This document shows, in pieces, positions 7,173 through 16,102 of a stretch of DNA of 58,605 bases (within the stretch, counting starts at the first letter, position 1; each line of letters opens with the position of its first letter). The notes under the pieces are model-generated. The model saw only the letters and a list, made by a program, of their open reading frames with translations, made no database searches and was not told the DNA's origin. A program made the position numbers and the translations under genes. This DNA is from Nocardia neocaledoniensis (lineage in GTDB: Bacteria > Actinomycetota > Actinomycetes > Mycobacteriales > Mycobacteriaceae), in contig NZ_QGTL01000020.1 in assembly GCF_003182135.1 (NCBI RefSeq), positions 1-58,605 of the forward strand, given 5' to 3'.

Positions 7173-9329
7173 TCAGCGCTCGGCGGCCAGCCAGACGGCG
7201 CTGTGCGGCGCCAGGGTGACCGTGGCGGAGGCGGGCCGGCCGTGCCACGGGGTGTCGTCGGCGGTGACGGCGCCGAGGTTGCCGATACCGGAGCCGCCGT
7301 ACTCGGCGGCGTCGGTGTTGAGGATCTCGCGCCAGCTCCCGGTGGCAGGCAGGCCGACGCGGTAGTTCTCCCGCGTGGAGCCGGAGAAGTTGAAGACGCA
7401 GGCGACCGCGCTGCCGTCGGAGCCCCAGCGCAGGAAGGCGAAGACATTGGCGGCGCTGTCGTCGGCCTCGATCCAGGAGTGCCCGCCCGGCGTGGTGTCC
7501 TGGCTCCACAGCGCCGGGTGCGCGGTGTAGGTGCGGTTGAGGTCGGCGACCATGGTGGAGATGCCCTGGTGCAGGGGGTTGTCCAACTCGTGCCAGTCCA
7601 GGCCGCGGTCGTTGTCCCACTCGCGGAACTGGCCGAACTCCTGACCCATGAACAGCAGCTGCTTGCCGGGGTGGGCCCACATGTAGGCCAGCAGCGCGCG
7701 CACGCCGCTCGCCTTGGTGAAGTCGTCGCCGGGCATCCTGGTCCACAGGGTGCCCTTGCCGTGCACGACCTCGTCGTGGCTGATCGGCAGCACGTAGTTC
7801 TCGCTCCACGCGTAGACCAGGGAGAAGGTCATCTCGTTGTGGTGCCAGGACCGGTGGATCGGGTCGCGCCCCAGGTAGCCGAGGGTGTCGTGCATCCAGC
7901 CCATGTTCCACTTCATGGTGAAACCGAGCCCGCCCACATCGGTGCCGCGGGTGACGCCGGGCCAGGTGGTCGACTCCTCGGCGACGGTGACCACGCCCGG
8001 ATACGCGCGATGCACGGTGTCGTTGAGTTCCTGCAGGAAGTCGACGGCCTCGAGGTTCTCCCTGCCGCCGTAGATGTTCGGCTCCCAGCCGCCCTCGGGG
8101 CGGGAGTAGTCCAGGTACAGCATCGAGGCCACCGCGTCGACGCGCAGGCCGTCGATGTGGAACTCCTCGATCCAGTAGGCGGCGTTGGCGACGAGGAAGT
8201 TGCGGACCTCGTTGCGGCCGAAGTCGAACACGTAGGTGCCCCAGTCGAGTTGCTCGCCGCGGCGGGGGTCGGGGTGCTCGTAGAGCGGGGTGCCGTCGAA
8301 GCGGGCCAGCGCCCACTCGTCGCGCGGGAAGTGCGCGGGCACCCAGTCGAGCAGGACGCCGATGCCGGCGTTGTGCAGGTGGTCGACGAAGTAGCGGAAA
8401 TCGTCGGGACTGCCGAAGCGGGAGGTCGGTGCGTAGTACGAGGTGACCTGGTAGCCCCAGGAACCGCCGAACGGGTGCTCGGCGACGGGCAGCAACTCGA
8501 CGTGGGTGAAGCCGGTCGCGCGCACGTATTCGGCGAGCTGCGCGGCCAGCTCGCGATAGCCGAGGCCGGGCCGCCACGACCCGAGGTGCACCTCGTAAAC
8601 GCTCATGGGGGAGCGGGTCGCGTCGGTGGTGGCGCGGGCGTCGAGCCAGGAGCTGTCGGTCCACAGGTGGTCGGCGCGGGTGACCACCGACGCGGTCGCG
8701 GGCGGCACCTCGGTCGAAAAAGCCAGCGGGTCGGCATGGTCGACGACGCGGCCGTCGGCGCCGTGTACTCGGTACTTGTAGCGCGTGCCCGGTCCGACGC
8801 CCGGCACGAACACCTCCCAGACCCCGGAGGAACCGAGCGCGCGCATCGGCGCCGAGGCGCCGCCCCACAGATCGAAATCGCCGAACACGGTGACGCCGCG
8901 GGCATTCGGCGCCCAGACCGCGAACGACGTGCCGTCGACGTCGCCGTCGAGGGTGGTGTAGTGGCGCGGGTGCGCGCCGAGCACCTCCCAGAGCCGGGTG
9001 TGGCGGCCCTCGCCGATCAGATGCAGATCGAACTCGCCGACCGTCGGCAGGAAGCGGTAGCCGTCGGCGGCGAGCACCGTCTGGCCGCCCGGATAGGTGG
9101 TGCGCAGGCGGTAGTCGTCGATCTGCGGGTAGGGCAATACGGCGGCGAAGACGCCGTGGCCCAACGACTTCAGTGGATGCTCCGAGCCGCCGACGAGCAC
9201 CGTCACCGTCTCGGCCTGCGGGCGCAGGGCACGCACCGCGGTGCCGTCGGGGTGTGGATGCGCGCCCAGGACGGTGTGCGGGTCGGGATGGGTGCCCGCC
9301 GCGAGCAACATCAGGTCCCTGCGCTTCAT
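7173..9329 (-). CDS. glgB: 1,4-alpha-glucan branching enzyme GlgB
   Basis: 718 aa, normal for GlgB. It cuts alpha-1,4 chains and rejoins them as alpha-1,6 branches in glycogen and capsular alpha-glucan. Two N-terminal beta modules (about 1-110 and 115-230) precede the GH13 barrel, which shows GLRVDAVASMLYLDY (nucleophile Asp398) and VVTVAEESTTWPG (acid/base Glu451), then a C-terminal beta domain. The ATG at 9329 overlaps the glgE stop by one base (TGATG), so translation is coupled. It corresponds to M. tuberculosis Rv1326c. Confidence 0.97.
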   Translation of the reverse strand: MKRRDLMLLAAGTHPDPHTVLGAHPHPDGTAVRALRPQAETVTVLVGGSEHPLKSLGHGVFAAVLPYPQIDDYRLRTTYPGGQTVLAADGYRFLPTVGEFDLHLIGEGRHTRLWEVLGAHPRHYTTLDGDVDGTSFAVWAPNARGVTVFGDFDLWGGASAPMRALGSSGVWEVFVPGVGPGTRYKYRVHGADGRVVDHADPLAFSTEVPPATASVVTRADHLWTDSSWLDARATTDATRSPMSVYEVHLGSWRPGLGYRELAAQLAEYVRATGFTHVELLPVAEHPFGGSWGYQVTSYYAPTSRFGSPDDFRYFVDHLHNAGIGVLLDWVPAHFPRDEWALARFDGTPLYEHPDPRRGEQLDWGTYVFDFGRNEVRNFLVANAAYWIEEFHIDGLRVDAVASMLYLDYSRPEGGWEPNIYGGRENLEAVDFLQELNDTVHRAYPGVVTVAEESTTWPGVTRGTDVGGLGFTMKWNMGWMHDTLGYLGRDPIHRSWHHNEMTFSLVYAWSENYVLPISHDEVVHGKGTLWTRMPGDDFTKASGVRALLAYMWAHPGKQLLFMGQEFGQFREWDNDRGLDWHELDNPLHQGISTMVADLNRTYTAHPALWSQDTTPGGHSWIEADDSAANVFAFLRWGSDGSAVACVFNFSGSTRENYRVGLPATGSWREILNTDAAEYGGSGIGNLGAVTADDTPWHGRPASATVTLAPHSAVWLAAER

Positions 9330-11329
9330 CAGAAGCTCCGGCGGTAGGCCAGCGGGGCGCGGGCGGCGGCGGGCACGGCGGGCAGCGCCAGGATGTGCGC
9401 GACGGCTCGCGCCGGGTCGAGGCGCACGAAATTGTGCTGCCCCCAGTGGTATTCCTCGCCGCTGACCTCGTCGAAGACCACCGGATGGTCGTGCCATTCG
9501 CGGCCGATCGCGGGCAGGTCGAGCGAGATGTGGCCCTGCTCGGCGCCGTAGGGATTCAGGTTGACGATCACCAGGACCGCGTCACCGGAGGCCGGATCGA
9601 ACTTGGAGTAGGCCAGCAGCGCGTCGTTGTCGACATGATGGAAATGGATGCAGCGCAACTGCTGCAGCGCGGGATGGGCGCGGCGGATCTCGTTGAGCCT
9701 GGTCAGCCATGGCTCGAGCGATTCGCCCCTGGCCAGCGCGCCGGCGAAATCACGCGGCCGCAGTTCGTACTTCTCCGAGTTCAGGTACTCCTCGCTGCCG
9801 GGGCGCACCGCCTCGTGCTCGAACAGTTCGAAGCCGGAGTAGACGCCCCAGGTTGGCCCGAGGGTTGCGGCCAGGGCGGCGCGGATGGCGAACATGCCGG
9901 GGCCGCCGTGCTGCAGGCTCTCGTGCAGGATGTCGGGCGTGTTGACGAACAGGTTCGGCCTGGCCTCGTCGGCCTTGGCGGCCAGCTCGTAGCCGAACTC
10001 GGTGAGCTCCCACTTGTGCACGCGCCAGGTGAAATACGTGTAGGACTGGCTGAATCCACGCCGCGCCAGGCCGTAGAGGCGCGCGGGGCGGGTGAACGCC
10101 TCGGACAGGAAGATCACGTCGGGATCGGTGCGGCGCACCTCGGCGATCAGCCATTCCCAGAAGTCGGCGGGCTTGGTGTGCGGGTTGTCGACGCGGAAGA
10201 TGGTGACGCCGAGCGAGATCCAGTGCCGCACGACCCGCAGCACCTCGGCGTAGATGCCGTCGGGGTCGTTGTCGAAGTTGACCGGGTAGATGTCCTGGTA
10301 CTTCTTCGGCGGATTCTCGGCGAAGGCGATGGTGCCGTCGGGCAGGGCGGTGAACCACTCCGGGTGCGCGGCCACCCACGGATGGTCCGGCGCGCACTGC
10401 AGGGCCAGATCGAGCGCGACCTCGAGGCCGAGTTCCCGCGCGGTGGCGACGAATTCGACGAAATCGGCCTCGGTGCCGAGCCGGGGATGGATCGCGTCGT
10501 GGCCGCCGTCGGCCGAACCGATCGCCCACGGCGAGCCGACGTCGCCCGGCTCGGTGGTGAGGCTGTTGTTGCGGCCCTTGCGGTTGATCTCGCCGACCGG
10601 ATGGATCGGCGGCAGATACACCACGTCGAAACCCATGCCCGCGATGCGCGGCAGCTCTCTGGCGGCGGTGGCGAACGTGCCGTGCACCGGCTCGCCGTCG
10701 GCGTCGCGGCCGCCGGTCGAGCGCGGGAAGAACTCGTACCAGGAGCCGACCAGCGCGCGGCGGCGCTCCACGAACACCGCGTGCTGGGTGCCGCGGGTCA
10801 CCAGCTCGCGCAGCGGGGTGGCGCGCAGGATCTCGGCGACCTCGGTGCTGAAGGCGGGCGCCACGCGGGCCGGGAGCTGCTCGTCGCCGCGCAGGGCGGC
10901 CGCCGCCGCGCGCAATCGCTCGAACTGCTTCTTGGGGACGGCCTGGGCGGCGCGGTCGAAGAGGGCGGCGCCGATCTCGAGGTCGTTGGCGAGGTCGGCG
11001 GCGGACTGGCCGACCGCGAGCTTGGCCTCCACCGCCGAGCGCCAGGTGGCGATCGGGTCGCTCCAACCCTCGATCCGGAAGGTCCAGGTGCCGGGCAGAT
11101 GCGGGGTGAACACCGCGCTGAAGACGTCGGGTTCGTACTCGGGTGTCATCCGGATACGGGTGATCCGGGACGAACCGGGCGCGCGGACGGCCAGCGTCGC
11201 CGCCACGGCATCGTGGCCCTCCCGCCACACCACGGCGCGCACGGGAAACACCTCGCCCACCGCGGCCTTCGCTGGGCGGCCGCCGGGAATCGACGGGGCG
11301 ATGTCATCGATGGCAATCCGGCCGGTCAC
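9329..11329 (-). CDS. glgE: Maltosyltransferase GlgE (alpha-1,4-glucan:maltose-1-phosphate)
   Basis: 666 aa. GlgE extends alpha-glucans using maltose 1-phosphate, the last linear step of the trehalose-to-glucan route and a known drug target in mycobacteria. An N-terminal immunoglobulin-like module (about 1-110) and helical insert precede the GH13_3 barrel. Visible are SWYEFFPRS, GVTIFRVDNPHTKP with the nucleophile Asp381 and VIFLSEAFTRP with the acid/base Glu410. It is the first gene of the glgE-glgB unit and orthologous in place to Rv1327c. Confidence 0.97.
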   Translation of the reverse strand: MTGRIAIDDIAPSIPGGRPAKAAVGEVFPVRAVVWREGHDAVAATLAVRAPGSSRITRIRMTPEYEPDVFSAVFTPHLPGTWTFRIEGWSDPIATWRSAVEAKLAVGQSAADLANDLEIGAALFDRAAQAVPKKQFERLRAAAAALRGDEQLPARVAPAFSTEVAEILRATPLRELVTRGTQHAVFVERRRALVGSWYEFFPRSTGGRDADGEPVHGTFATAARELPRIAGMGFDVVYLPPIHPVGEINRKGRNNSLTTEPGDVGSPWAIGSADGGHDAIHPRLGTEADFVEFVATARELGLEVALDLALQCAPDHPWVAAHPEWFTALPDGTIAFAENPPKKYQDIYPVNFDNDPDGIYAEVLRVVRHWISLGVTIFRVDNPHTKPADFWEWLIAEVRRTDPDVIFLSEAFTRPARLYGLARRGFSQSYTYFTWRVHKWELTEFGYELAAKADEARPNLFVNTPDILHESLQHGGPGMFAIRAALAATLGPTWGVYSGFELFEHEAVRPGSEEYLNSEKYELRPRDFAGALARGESLEPWLTRLNEIRRAHPALQQLRCIHFHHVDNDALLAYSKFDPASGDAVLVIVNLNPYGAEQGHISLDLPAIGREWHDHPVVFDEVSGEEYHWGQHNFVRLDPARAVAHILALPAVPAAARAPLAYRRSF

Positions 11330-11419
11330 CGCACAAACCTACTGGATTCGGCCGCCGGGTGGCGGGAGGAGCACGCGTCCGGGCAGCCGCGGACGGCGGT
11401 ATCCGTTAGGGTTCGGCTG
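11330..11419. promoter_or_regulatory. Divergent promoter region glgE / glgP
   Basis: The 90 bases between the divergent starts must hold both promoters. For glgP, TAGGGT at 11407-11412 lies seven bases before the GTG at 11420, which suggests a leaderless message; no good -35 is seen. No clear operator was found. Confidence 0.45.
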
Positions 11420-13990
11420 GTGAAGGCACTCCGTCGGTTCACTGTCCGTGCCCATCTGCCGGAGCGGCTCGCCGCGCTGGGCGAGCTCTCGACGAACCTG
11501 CGGTGGTCGTGGCACGGCCCGACGCAGGATCTGTTCGCCGAGCTCGATCCCGAGCTGTGGCGCTCCGTCGGCCAGGACCCCGTGCGCATGCTGGGCGAGG
11601 TGCCCGCGGCGCGGCTCGACGAGCTCGCCGCCGACCCCGCCTACGCCGCGCGCGTCGACGCGGCCGCCGCCGGGCTGGCCGACTACCTGACCCGGCCGCG
11701 CTGGTTCCAGGAGCAGACCGGGACCACCGTCGCGGGCATCGCCTACTTCTCGATGGAGTTCGGCGTCACCGAGGTGCTGCCGAACTACTCCGGCGGGCTC
11801 GGCATCCTCGCCGGTGACCACCTCAAGGCCGCCTCCGATCTCGGCCTGCCGCTGATCGGGGTGGGGCTGCTGTACCGCTCCGGCTACTTCCGGCAGTCGC
11901 TGTCGGCCGACGGCTGGCAGATGGAGCACTACCCGGCGCTCGACCCGCAGGGGCTGCCGTTGCGGCTGCTCACCAGCGACGGCTCACCGGTGCTCGTGCA
12001 CGTCGGGATGCCGGAGGGGCGGGTGCTGCGGGCGCGGGTGTGGATCGCGCAGGTCGGCCGGATCCCGTTGCTGCTGCTCGATTCCGACATCGCCGAGAAC
12101 GATCCGGAACTGCGCGCGGTCACCGACCGGCTCTACGGCGGCGACCAGGATCATCGGATCAAGCAGGAGATCTTGGCCGGGATCGGCGGGGTACGCGCCG
12201 TGCGGGCCTATACCAGGGCCAACGGCCTGCCCGACCCCGACGTGTTCCACATGAACGAGGGTCACGCCGGTTTCCTCGGCGTCGAGCGGATCCGCGAATT
12301 CGTCGCGGGCGGACTGGATTTCGACACCGCGCTGGCGACGGTGCGGGCCGGGACGGTCTTCACCACGCACACTCCGGTGCCCGCCGGCATCGACCGGTTC
12401 CCGATGCCGCTGGTACGCCGCTACTTCGGCGGCGCGCACGGTGAGTCCGAATCCGCGCTGCTGCCCGGCCTTTCCGTCGACCGCATCCTGGCGTTCGGCC
12501 GCGAATCCGATCCCTCGGTGTTCAACATGGCGCACATGGGCCTGCGGATGGCCCAGCGCGCCAACGGCGTCTCGCGGCTGCACGGTGAGGTCAGCCGGGA
12601 GATGTTCGCCGGGCTGTGGCCTGGCTTCGACGCCGCCGAGGTGCCGATCGGGTCGGTCACCAACGGCGTGCACGCGCCGACCTGGGCCGCGCGCGAATGG
12701 ATCGACAAGGCCCGCGAACACGTCGGCCCCGAGCTGGTCGAGGAGGCGCGCGGCTGGGAGAAGCTCCGCGACGTGGACCTCGGCGAGCTGTGGTCGACGC
12801 GGAACACCTTGCGCGGCATCCTGATCGACGAGGTGCGCCGCAGGCTGCGCGAGTCCTGGCACCAGCGCGGCGCGGCCGAGGCCGAGCTCGGCTGGGTCGA
12901 CGAGGTCTTCGACCCGAACGTGCTCACCGTCGGCTTCGCCCGCCGCGTGCCCACTTACAAGCGCCTGACCCTCATGCTGCGCGATCCCGAACGGCTGCGC
13001 GCGCTGCTGCTCGACCCCGAGCGGCCGGTCCAGCTGGTGGTCGCGGGCAAGAGCCACCCCGCCGATGACGGCGGCAAGGCCCTGATCCAGCAGGTCGTGC
13101 GCTTCGCCGACGATCCGGCGGTGCGCCACCGCATCGTCTTCCTGCCCGACTACGACATGTCGATGGCCCGCTACCTGTACTGGGGCTGCGATGTGTGGCT
13201 GAACAATCCGCTGCGCCCGCTCGAGGCCTGCGGGACCTCCGGCATGAAGTCCGCGCTCAACGGCGGGCTCAACCTGTCGATCCGCGACGGCTGGTGGGAC
13301 GAGATGTACGACGGCGAGAACGGCTGGGCCATCCCCACCGCCGACGGCGTCCGCGACGAGCACCGCCGCGACGACCTCGAGGCCGCGGCGCTCTACGAAC
13401 TCGTCGAGCGCACCGTCGCGCCCCGCTTCTACGACCGTGACGCCGCGGGCGTGCCGGTCCGCTGGACCGAGATGGTGCGCCACACCCTGCAGACCACCAG
13501 CCCGAAGGTGCTCGCCTCGCGCATGGTCCGCGACTACGCCGAGCAGTACTACGGCCCCGCCGCGGCGGCCTTCGCGCGCGCGGCGGCCGACGATTTCGCC
13601 GGCGCGGCGCGGGTCGCCGAGTACCGCAAGCGGGTCGAGGCGGCCTGGCCCGCGGTGCGGGTCGCCCAGGTCGACAGCTCCGGGCTGCCCGACACCCCGG
13701 TGATCGGCGCGGAGCTGGAGCTGCGCGCGCGGATCGAACTCGGCGGGCTCGCACCCGCGGACGTGGTGGTGCAGGCGGTGCTCGGCCGGGTGTCGCCGAC
13801 CGACGACCTGTCCGACACCACCACCATCGAGATGACCCACACCGGCACCGAGGAGGGCATCGAGCGCTACGAGGTGCGTTCGCCGGTGCCGCTGTCGGGC
13901 GCTGTCGGCTACACCGTGCGTGTGCTGCCGCACAACGCGTTGCTCGCCTCGGACGCCGAACTGGGGCTGGTGGCGGTGGCGGGCGCGTGA
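11420..13990 (+). CDS. glgP: Alpha-glucan (glycogen) phosphorylase
   Basis: 856 aa. It releases glucose 1-phosphate from alpha-1,4-glucans. It is the bacterial short-insert type, with an N-terminal DUF3417-like cap (opens MKALRRFTVRAHLP, then STNLRWSWH) followed by the GT35 fold. The phosphorylase core shows YFSMEFGVTEVLPNYSGGLG, FHMNEGHAGF and the pyridoxal-phosphate region EACGTSGMKSALNGGLNLS. The open frame extends far upstream to 9173, but that part lies antisense to glgB and glgE and is not coding; GTG 11420 fits the family start. Orthologue Rv1328. Opposed to glgE/glgB, it would degrade what they build. Confidence 0.95.
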   Translation: MKALRRFTVRAHLPERLAALGELSTNLRWSWHGPTQDLFAELDPELWRSVGQDPVRMLGEVPAARLDELAADPAYAARVDAAAAGLADYLTRPRWFQEQTGTTVAGIAYFSMEFGVTEVLPNYSGGLGILAGDHLKAASDLGLPLIGVGLLYRSGYFRQSLSADGWQMEHYPALDPQGLPLRLLTSDGSPVLVHVGMPEGRVLRARVWIAQVGRIPLLLLDSDIAENDPELRAVTDRLYGGDQDHRIKQEILAGIGGVRAVRAYTRANGLPDPDVFHMNEGHAGFLGVERIREFVAGGLDFDTALATVRAGTVFTTHTPVPAGIDRFPMPLVRRYFGGAHGESESALLPGLSVDRILAFGRESDPSVFNMAHMGLRMAQRANGVSRLHGEVSREMFAGLWPGFDAAEVPIGSVTNGVHAPTWAAREWIDKAREHVGPELVEEARGWEKLRDVDLGELWSTRNTLRGILIDEVRRRLRESWHQRGAAEAELGWVDEVFDPNVLTVGFARRVPTYKRLTLMLRDPERLRALLLDPERPVQLVVAGKSHPADDGGKALIQQVVRFADDPAVRHRIVFLPDYDMSMARYLYWGCDVWLNNPLRPLEACGTSGMKSALNGGLNLSIRDGWWDEMYDGENGWAIPTADGVRDEHRRDDLEAAALYELVERTVAPRFYDRDAAGVPVRWTEMVRHTLQTTSPKVLASRMVRDYAEQYYGPAAAAFARAAADDFAGAARVAEYRKRVEAAWPAVRVAQVDSSGLPDTPVIGAELELRARIELGGLAPADVVVQAVLGRVSPTDDLSDTTTIEMTHTGTEEGIERYEVRSPVPLSGAVGYTVRVLPHNALLASDAELGLVAVAGA

Positions 13991-14088
13991 CCTGCGCCGT
14001 ATCGGGCGCCGCGGGTTGTTCGATTCAGTGAACTTTCCGCTAACGTTCCCTCGCATCCTTCTTCTTTGAATCCGCGGACTGGAGAGTC

Positions 14089-15450
14089 ATGGCCAGCGAT
14101 CTCGTAACCCGCGCCCGACGGCGCATCGACGGATACTTCGGTGTCACGTCGAGCGGGTCCACCTACCGGCGCGAGATCATGGCGGGCACGGTCACGTTCC
14201 TCGCGATGTCCTATGTGCTGGCGGTGAATCCGTCGATCCTCGGCGACGAGGGCGCCCTGGGCGACAAGGGCATCCCGATGCAGGCGGTGTTCACCGCGAC
14301 GGCCGTCGCCGCGGTGTTCGGCACGCTGGTGATGGGCATCTGGGCGCGTTACCCGATCGCGCTGGCGCCGGGCATGGGTCTCAACGCGTTCTTCGCCTAC
14401 ACGGTGGTGCTCGGCATGGGCATCCCGTGGCAGGTCGCGCTGTCGGGCACGCTGGTCTCGGGCGTCATCTTCTTCGTGCTCGCGGTCACCAAGATCCGGG
14501 AGAAGATCCTCAACGCCATCCCGTTGCAGATGAAGTTCGCGGTCGGCGCCGGCATCGGCCTGTTCGTCGCGTTCCTCGGGTTGAAGAACGCGGGCATCGT
14601 CGTCAACAGCGACGCGACGCTGGTGACCCTGGGCGATCTCACCGCGGGCACCACGCTGCTGGCGATCTTCGGCCTGGTCATGACGGTGATCTTCCTGGTG
14701 CGCGGCTGGCACGGCGCGGTGCTGTACGGCATCGTGGCGACGACGATCCTGGGCATCGTGACCGGCCTGGTCGATCTCCCGAGCGGAATCGCCGAGCTGC
14801 CCAAGGGCCTGGATCAGACCTTCGGGCAGGCGATCATCCACCTGCCCGACGTGTTCACCGGCGAGATGATCGTCGTGGTGCTCACGGTGCTGTTCGTGGA
14901 TTTCTTCGACGCCTCGGGCACCCTCATCGGCGTCGCGAACCAGGCCGGGCTGCTGAACAAGGACGGCACGCTGCCGCGCGCGGCGAGCGCACTGGCCGCC
15001 GACTCGGTGGGCACCACCGCGGGCGCGATCATCGGCACCTCGACCACCACGGCGTACGTGGAATCGACGGCGGGTGTGTCGGCGGGCGGCCGGACCGGCT
15101 TGACCGCGGTGACGACGGCGGGCTGGTTCCTGCTCGCGATGTTCTGCTATCCGATCTTCTCGGTGATCGCCGGATCGGCCGAGATCACCGCGCCCGCGCT
15201 GATCGTGGTCGGCGTGCTGATGTCGCGCGCGCTGGGCGACATCGACTGGCAGCACCTCGAGTACTCGGTGCCGGCGTTCCTGACCGTCATCATGATGCCG
15301 CTGACCTACTCGATCGCCAACGGCCTGGCCATGGGCATGATCTTCTACCCGGTCGTGATGGTCGCCAGGGGCCGGGCCAAGGAGGTCCATCCGGCCATGT
15401 GGGTCCTGATGGTGCTGTTCCTCGGGTACTTCGCTTTCCTCGTCGAGTAG
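14089..15450 (+). CDS. NCS2-family purine permease (AzgA-like)
   Basis: 453 aa with about 12-14 membrane segments. It belongs to the guanine/hypoxanthine/adenine H+ symporter group. Family features are GTVTFLAMSYVLAVNPSIL in the first segment, ALAPGMGLNAFFAY, VDFFDASGTLIGVANQAG and GTSTTTAYVESTAGVSAGGRTG near the binding site. An ACTGGAGAG ribosome-binding site precedes the ATG. The exact purine substrate is not readable from sequence. Confidence 0.9.
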   Translation: MASDLVTRARRRIDGYFGVTSSGSTYRREIMAGTVTFLAMSYVLAVNPSILGDEGALGDKGIPMQAVFTATAVAAVFGTLVMGIWARYPIALAPGMGLNAFFAYTVVLGMGIPWQVALSGTLVSGVIFFVLAVTKIREKILNAIPLQMKFAVGAGIGLFVAFLGLKNAGIVVNSDATLVTLGDLTAGTTLLAIFGLVMTVIFLVRGWHGAVLYGIVATTILGIVTGLVDLPSGIAELPKGLDQTFGQAIIHLPDVFTGEMIVVVLTVLFVDFFDASGTLIGVANQAGLLNKDGTLPRAASALAADSVGTTAGAIIGTSTTTAYVESTAGVSAGGRTGLTAVTTAGWFLLAMFCYPIFSVIAGSAEITAPALIVVGVLMSRALGDIDWQHLEYSVPAFLTVIMMPLTYSIANGLAMGMIFYPVVMVARGRAKEVHPAMWVLMVLFLGYFAFLVE

Positions 15451-15472
15451 GTGTCCGCACCATAGGTGTGCC

Positions 15473-15496
15473 TATACTTAGGCTAGCCTAGCCAAG
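15473..15496 (+). promoter_or_regulatory. Candidate iron box (DtxR/IdeR operator) overlapping a -10
   Basis: TTAGGCTAGCCTAGCCAAG (15478-15496) matches the 19-bp DtxR/IdeR consensus at 15 of 19 positions by my count and is close to palindromic. It starts at the last base of a TATACT -10 element (15473-15478), where a bound repressor would block initiation. The next gene starts at 15515. Confidence 0.72.
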
Positions 15497-15514
15497 CTCG
15501 AAGGAGATGTATTC

Positions 15515-15925
15515 ATGAAGCGCTCGCTCTTCGCCGCGTCGATGGCGGTTGCCGCCCTCTTCGCGCCGGTCACCGCGGCCGTCGTCGCCGCCCCCGCCGC
15601 CATCGCCGCCCCGGCCACTCCGTCGGCCGGTGAGCTGCAGGGCAAGCTGCAGGCCGCCATGAACGGTTCGGGCGCCGAGCTCGAGTCCGGCAATGCGGGC
15701 AGCCTGGCCGTGGTGCGCGACACCGTGAACCGCATCCCCGGCTACAGCTGGGATGTCTCGGGCCCGGTGACCGTTGACGGCGACACCCTCTCGGCCACGC
15801 TGAACAGCCGCCTGGGTGACTACACCTACCCGATTCCGGTGACCTGGAAGAACATCGACGGCACCTGGAAGCTGTCGCAGGAGTCGGAGAGCGAACTGGT
15901 CGGTTACGCGACCATGGCGTGGTGA
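15515..15925 (+). CDS. Secreted low-molecular-weight antigen MTB12-like protein
   Basis: 136 aa. Residues 1-32 form a Sec signal peptide (MKRSLFAAS, then a hydrophobic core and an AIA-type cleavage site). The mature part of about 100 residues is acidic and fits the MTB12/CFP-2 C-terminal domain: SGELQGKLQAAMNG, then VVRDTVNRIPG, a beta-rich section and TWKNIDGTWKLSQESE. MTB12 proteins are abundant secreted antigens of unknown biochemical role. AAGGAG lies ten bases before the ATG. The iron-box-like site upstream suggests repression in iron-replete cells, which is inference. Confidence 0.82.
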   Translation: MKRSLFAASMAVAALFAPVTAAVVAAPAAIAAPATPSAGELQGKLQAAMNGSGAELESGNAGSLAVVRDTVNRIPGYSWDVSGPVTVDGDTLSATLNSRLGDYTYPIPVTWKNIDGTWKLSQESESELVGYATMAW

Positions 15926-15939
15926 TTTCGCACCGGTAG

Positions 15940-15965
15940 AGGCCGCCCCTTTCGGGGCGGCCTTT
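15940..15965 (+). terminator. Intrinsic terminator after the MTB12-like gene
   Basis: A 10-bp stem (15940-15949 with 15954-15963) around a TTTC loop is followed by TT then CGCTTTC. It lies 14 bases after the stop codon. Confidence 0.85.
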
Positions 15966-15973
15966 CGCTTTCT

Positions 15974-15989
15974 CGTGACGAGCGTCACG
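15974..15989 (+). promoter_or_regulatory. CRP/GlxR-like site upstream of doxX
   Basis: CGTGACGAGCGTCACG contains GTGA-N6-TCAC, the core of the actinobacterial cAMP receptor protein consensus TGTGA-N6-TCACA; the outermost bases differ. It lies about 115-130 bases before the DoxX-family start. Confidence 0.45.
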
Positions 15990-16047
15990 GAACTCCGGGG
16001 CGCGCTCGTGAAATAGTTGTCCCGGGCCCAGGGTTGTGCACGGACAG

Positions 16048-16071
16048 GCAACCGGACCGTGGTCCGGTTGC
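16048..16071 (+). promoter_or_regulatory. Perfect 11-bp inverted repeat, candidate operator of doxX
   Basis: GCAACCGGACC and GGTCCGGTTGC are separated by only two bases. That is too tight for a stable RNA hairpin but ideal for a dimeric repressor. It lies 32 bases before the DoxX-family ATG at 16103. The regulator is unknown; a TetR-type protein is the likeliest class by site shape. Confidence 0.6.
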
Positions 16072-16102
16072 GGGCATGTTTCGAATCGCAGATGAGGACA
16101 CG

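Noticed and set aside
9173..11419. A continuous open frame of about 750 codons upstream of glgP in the same frame
   Set aside because: It is antisense to glgB and glgE, both with full catalytic motifs. High GC content keeps such frames open. The phosphorylase starts normally at 11420.
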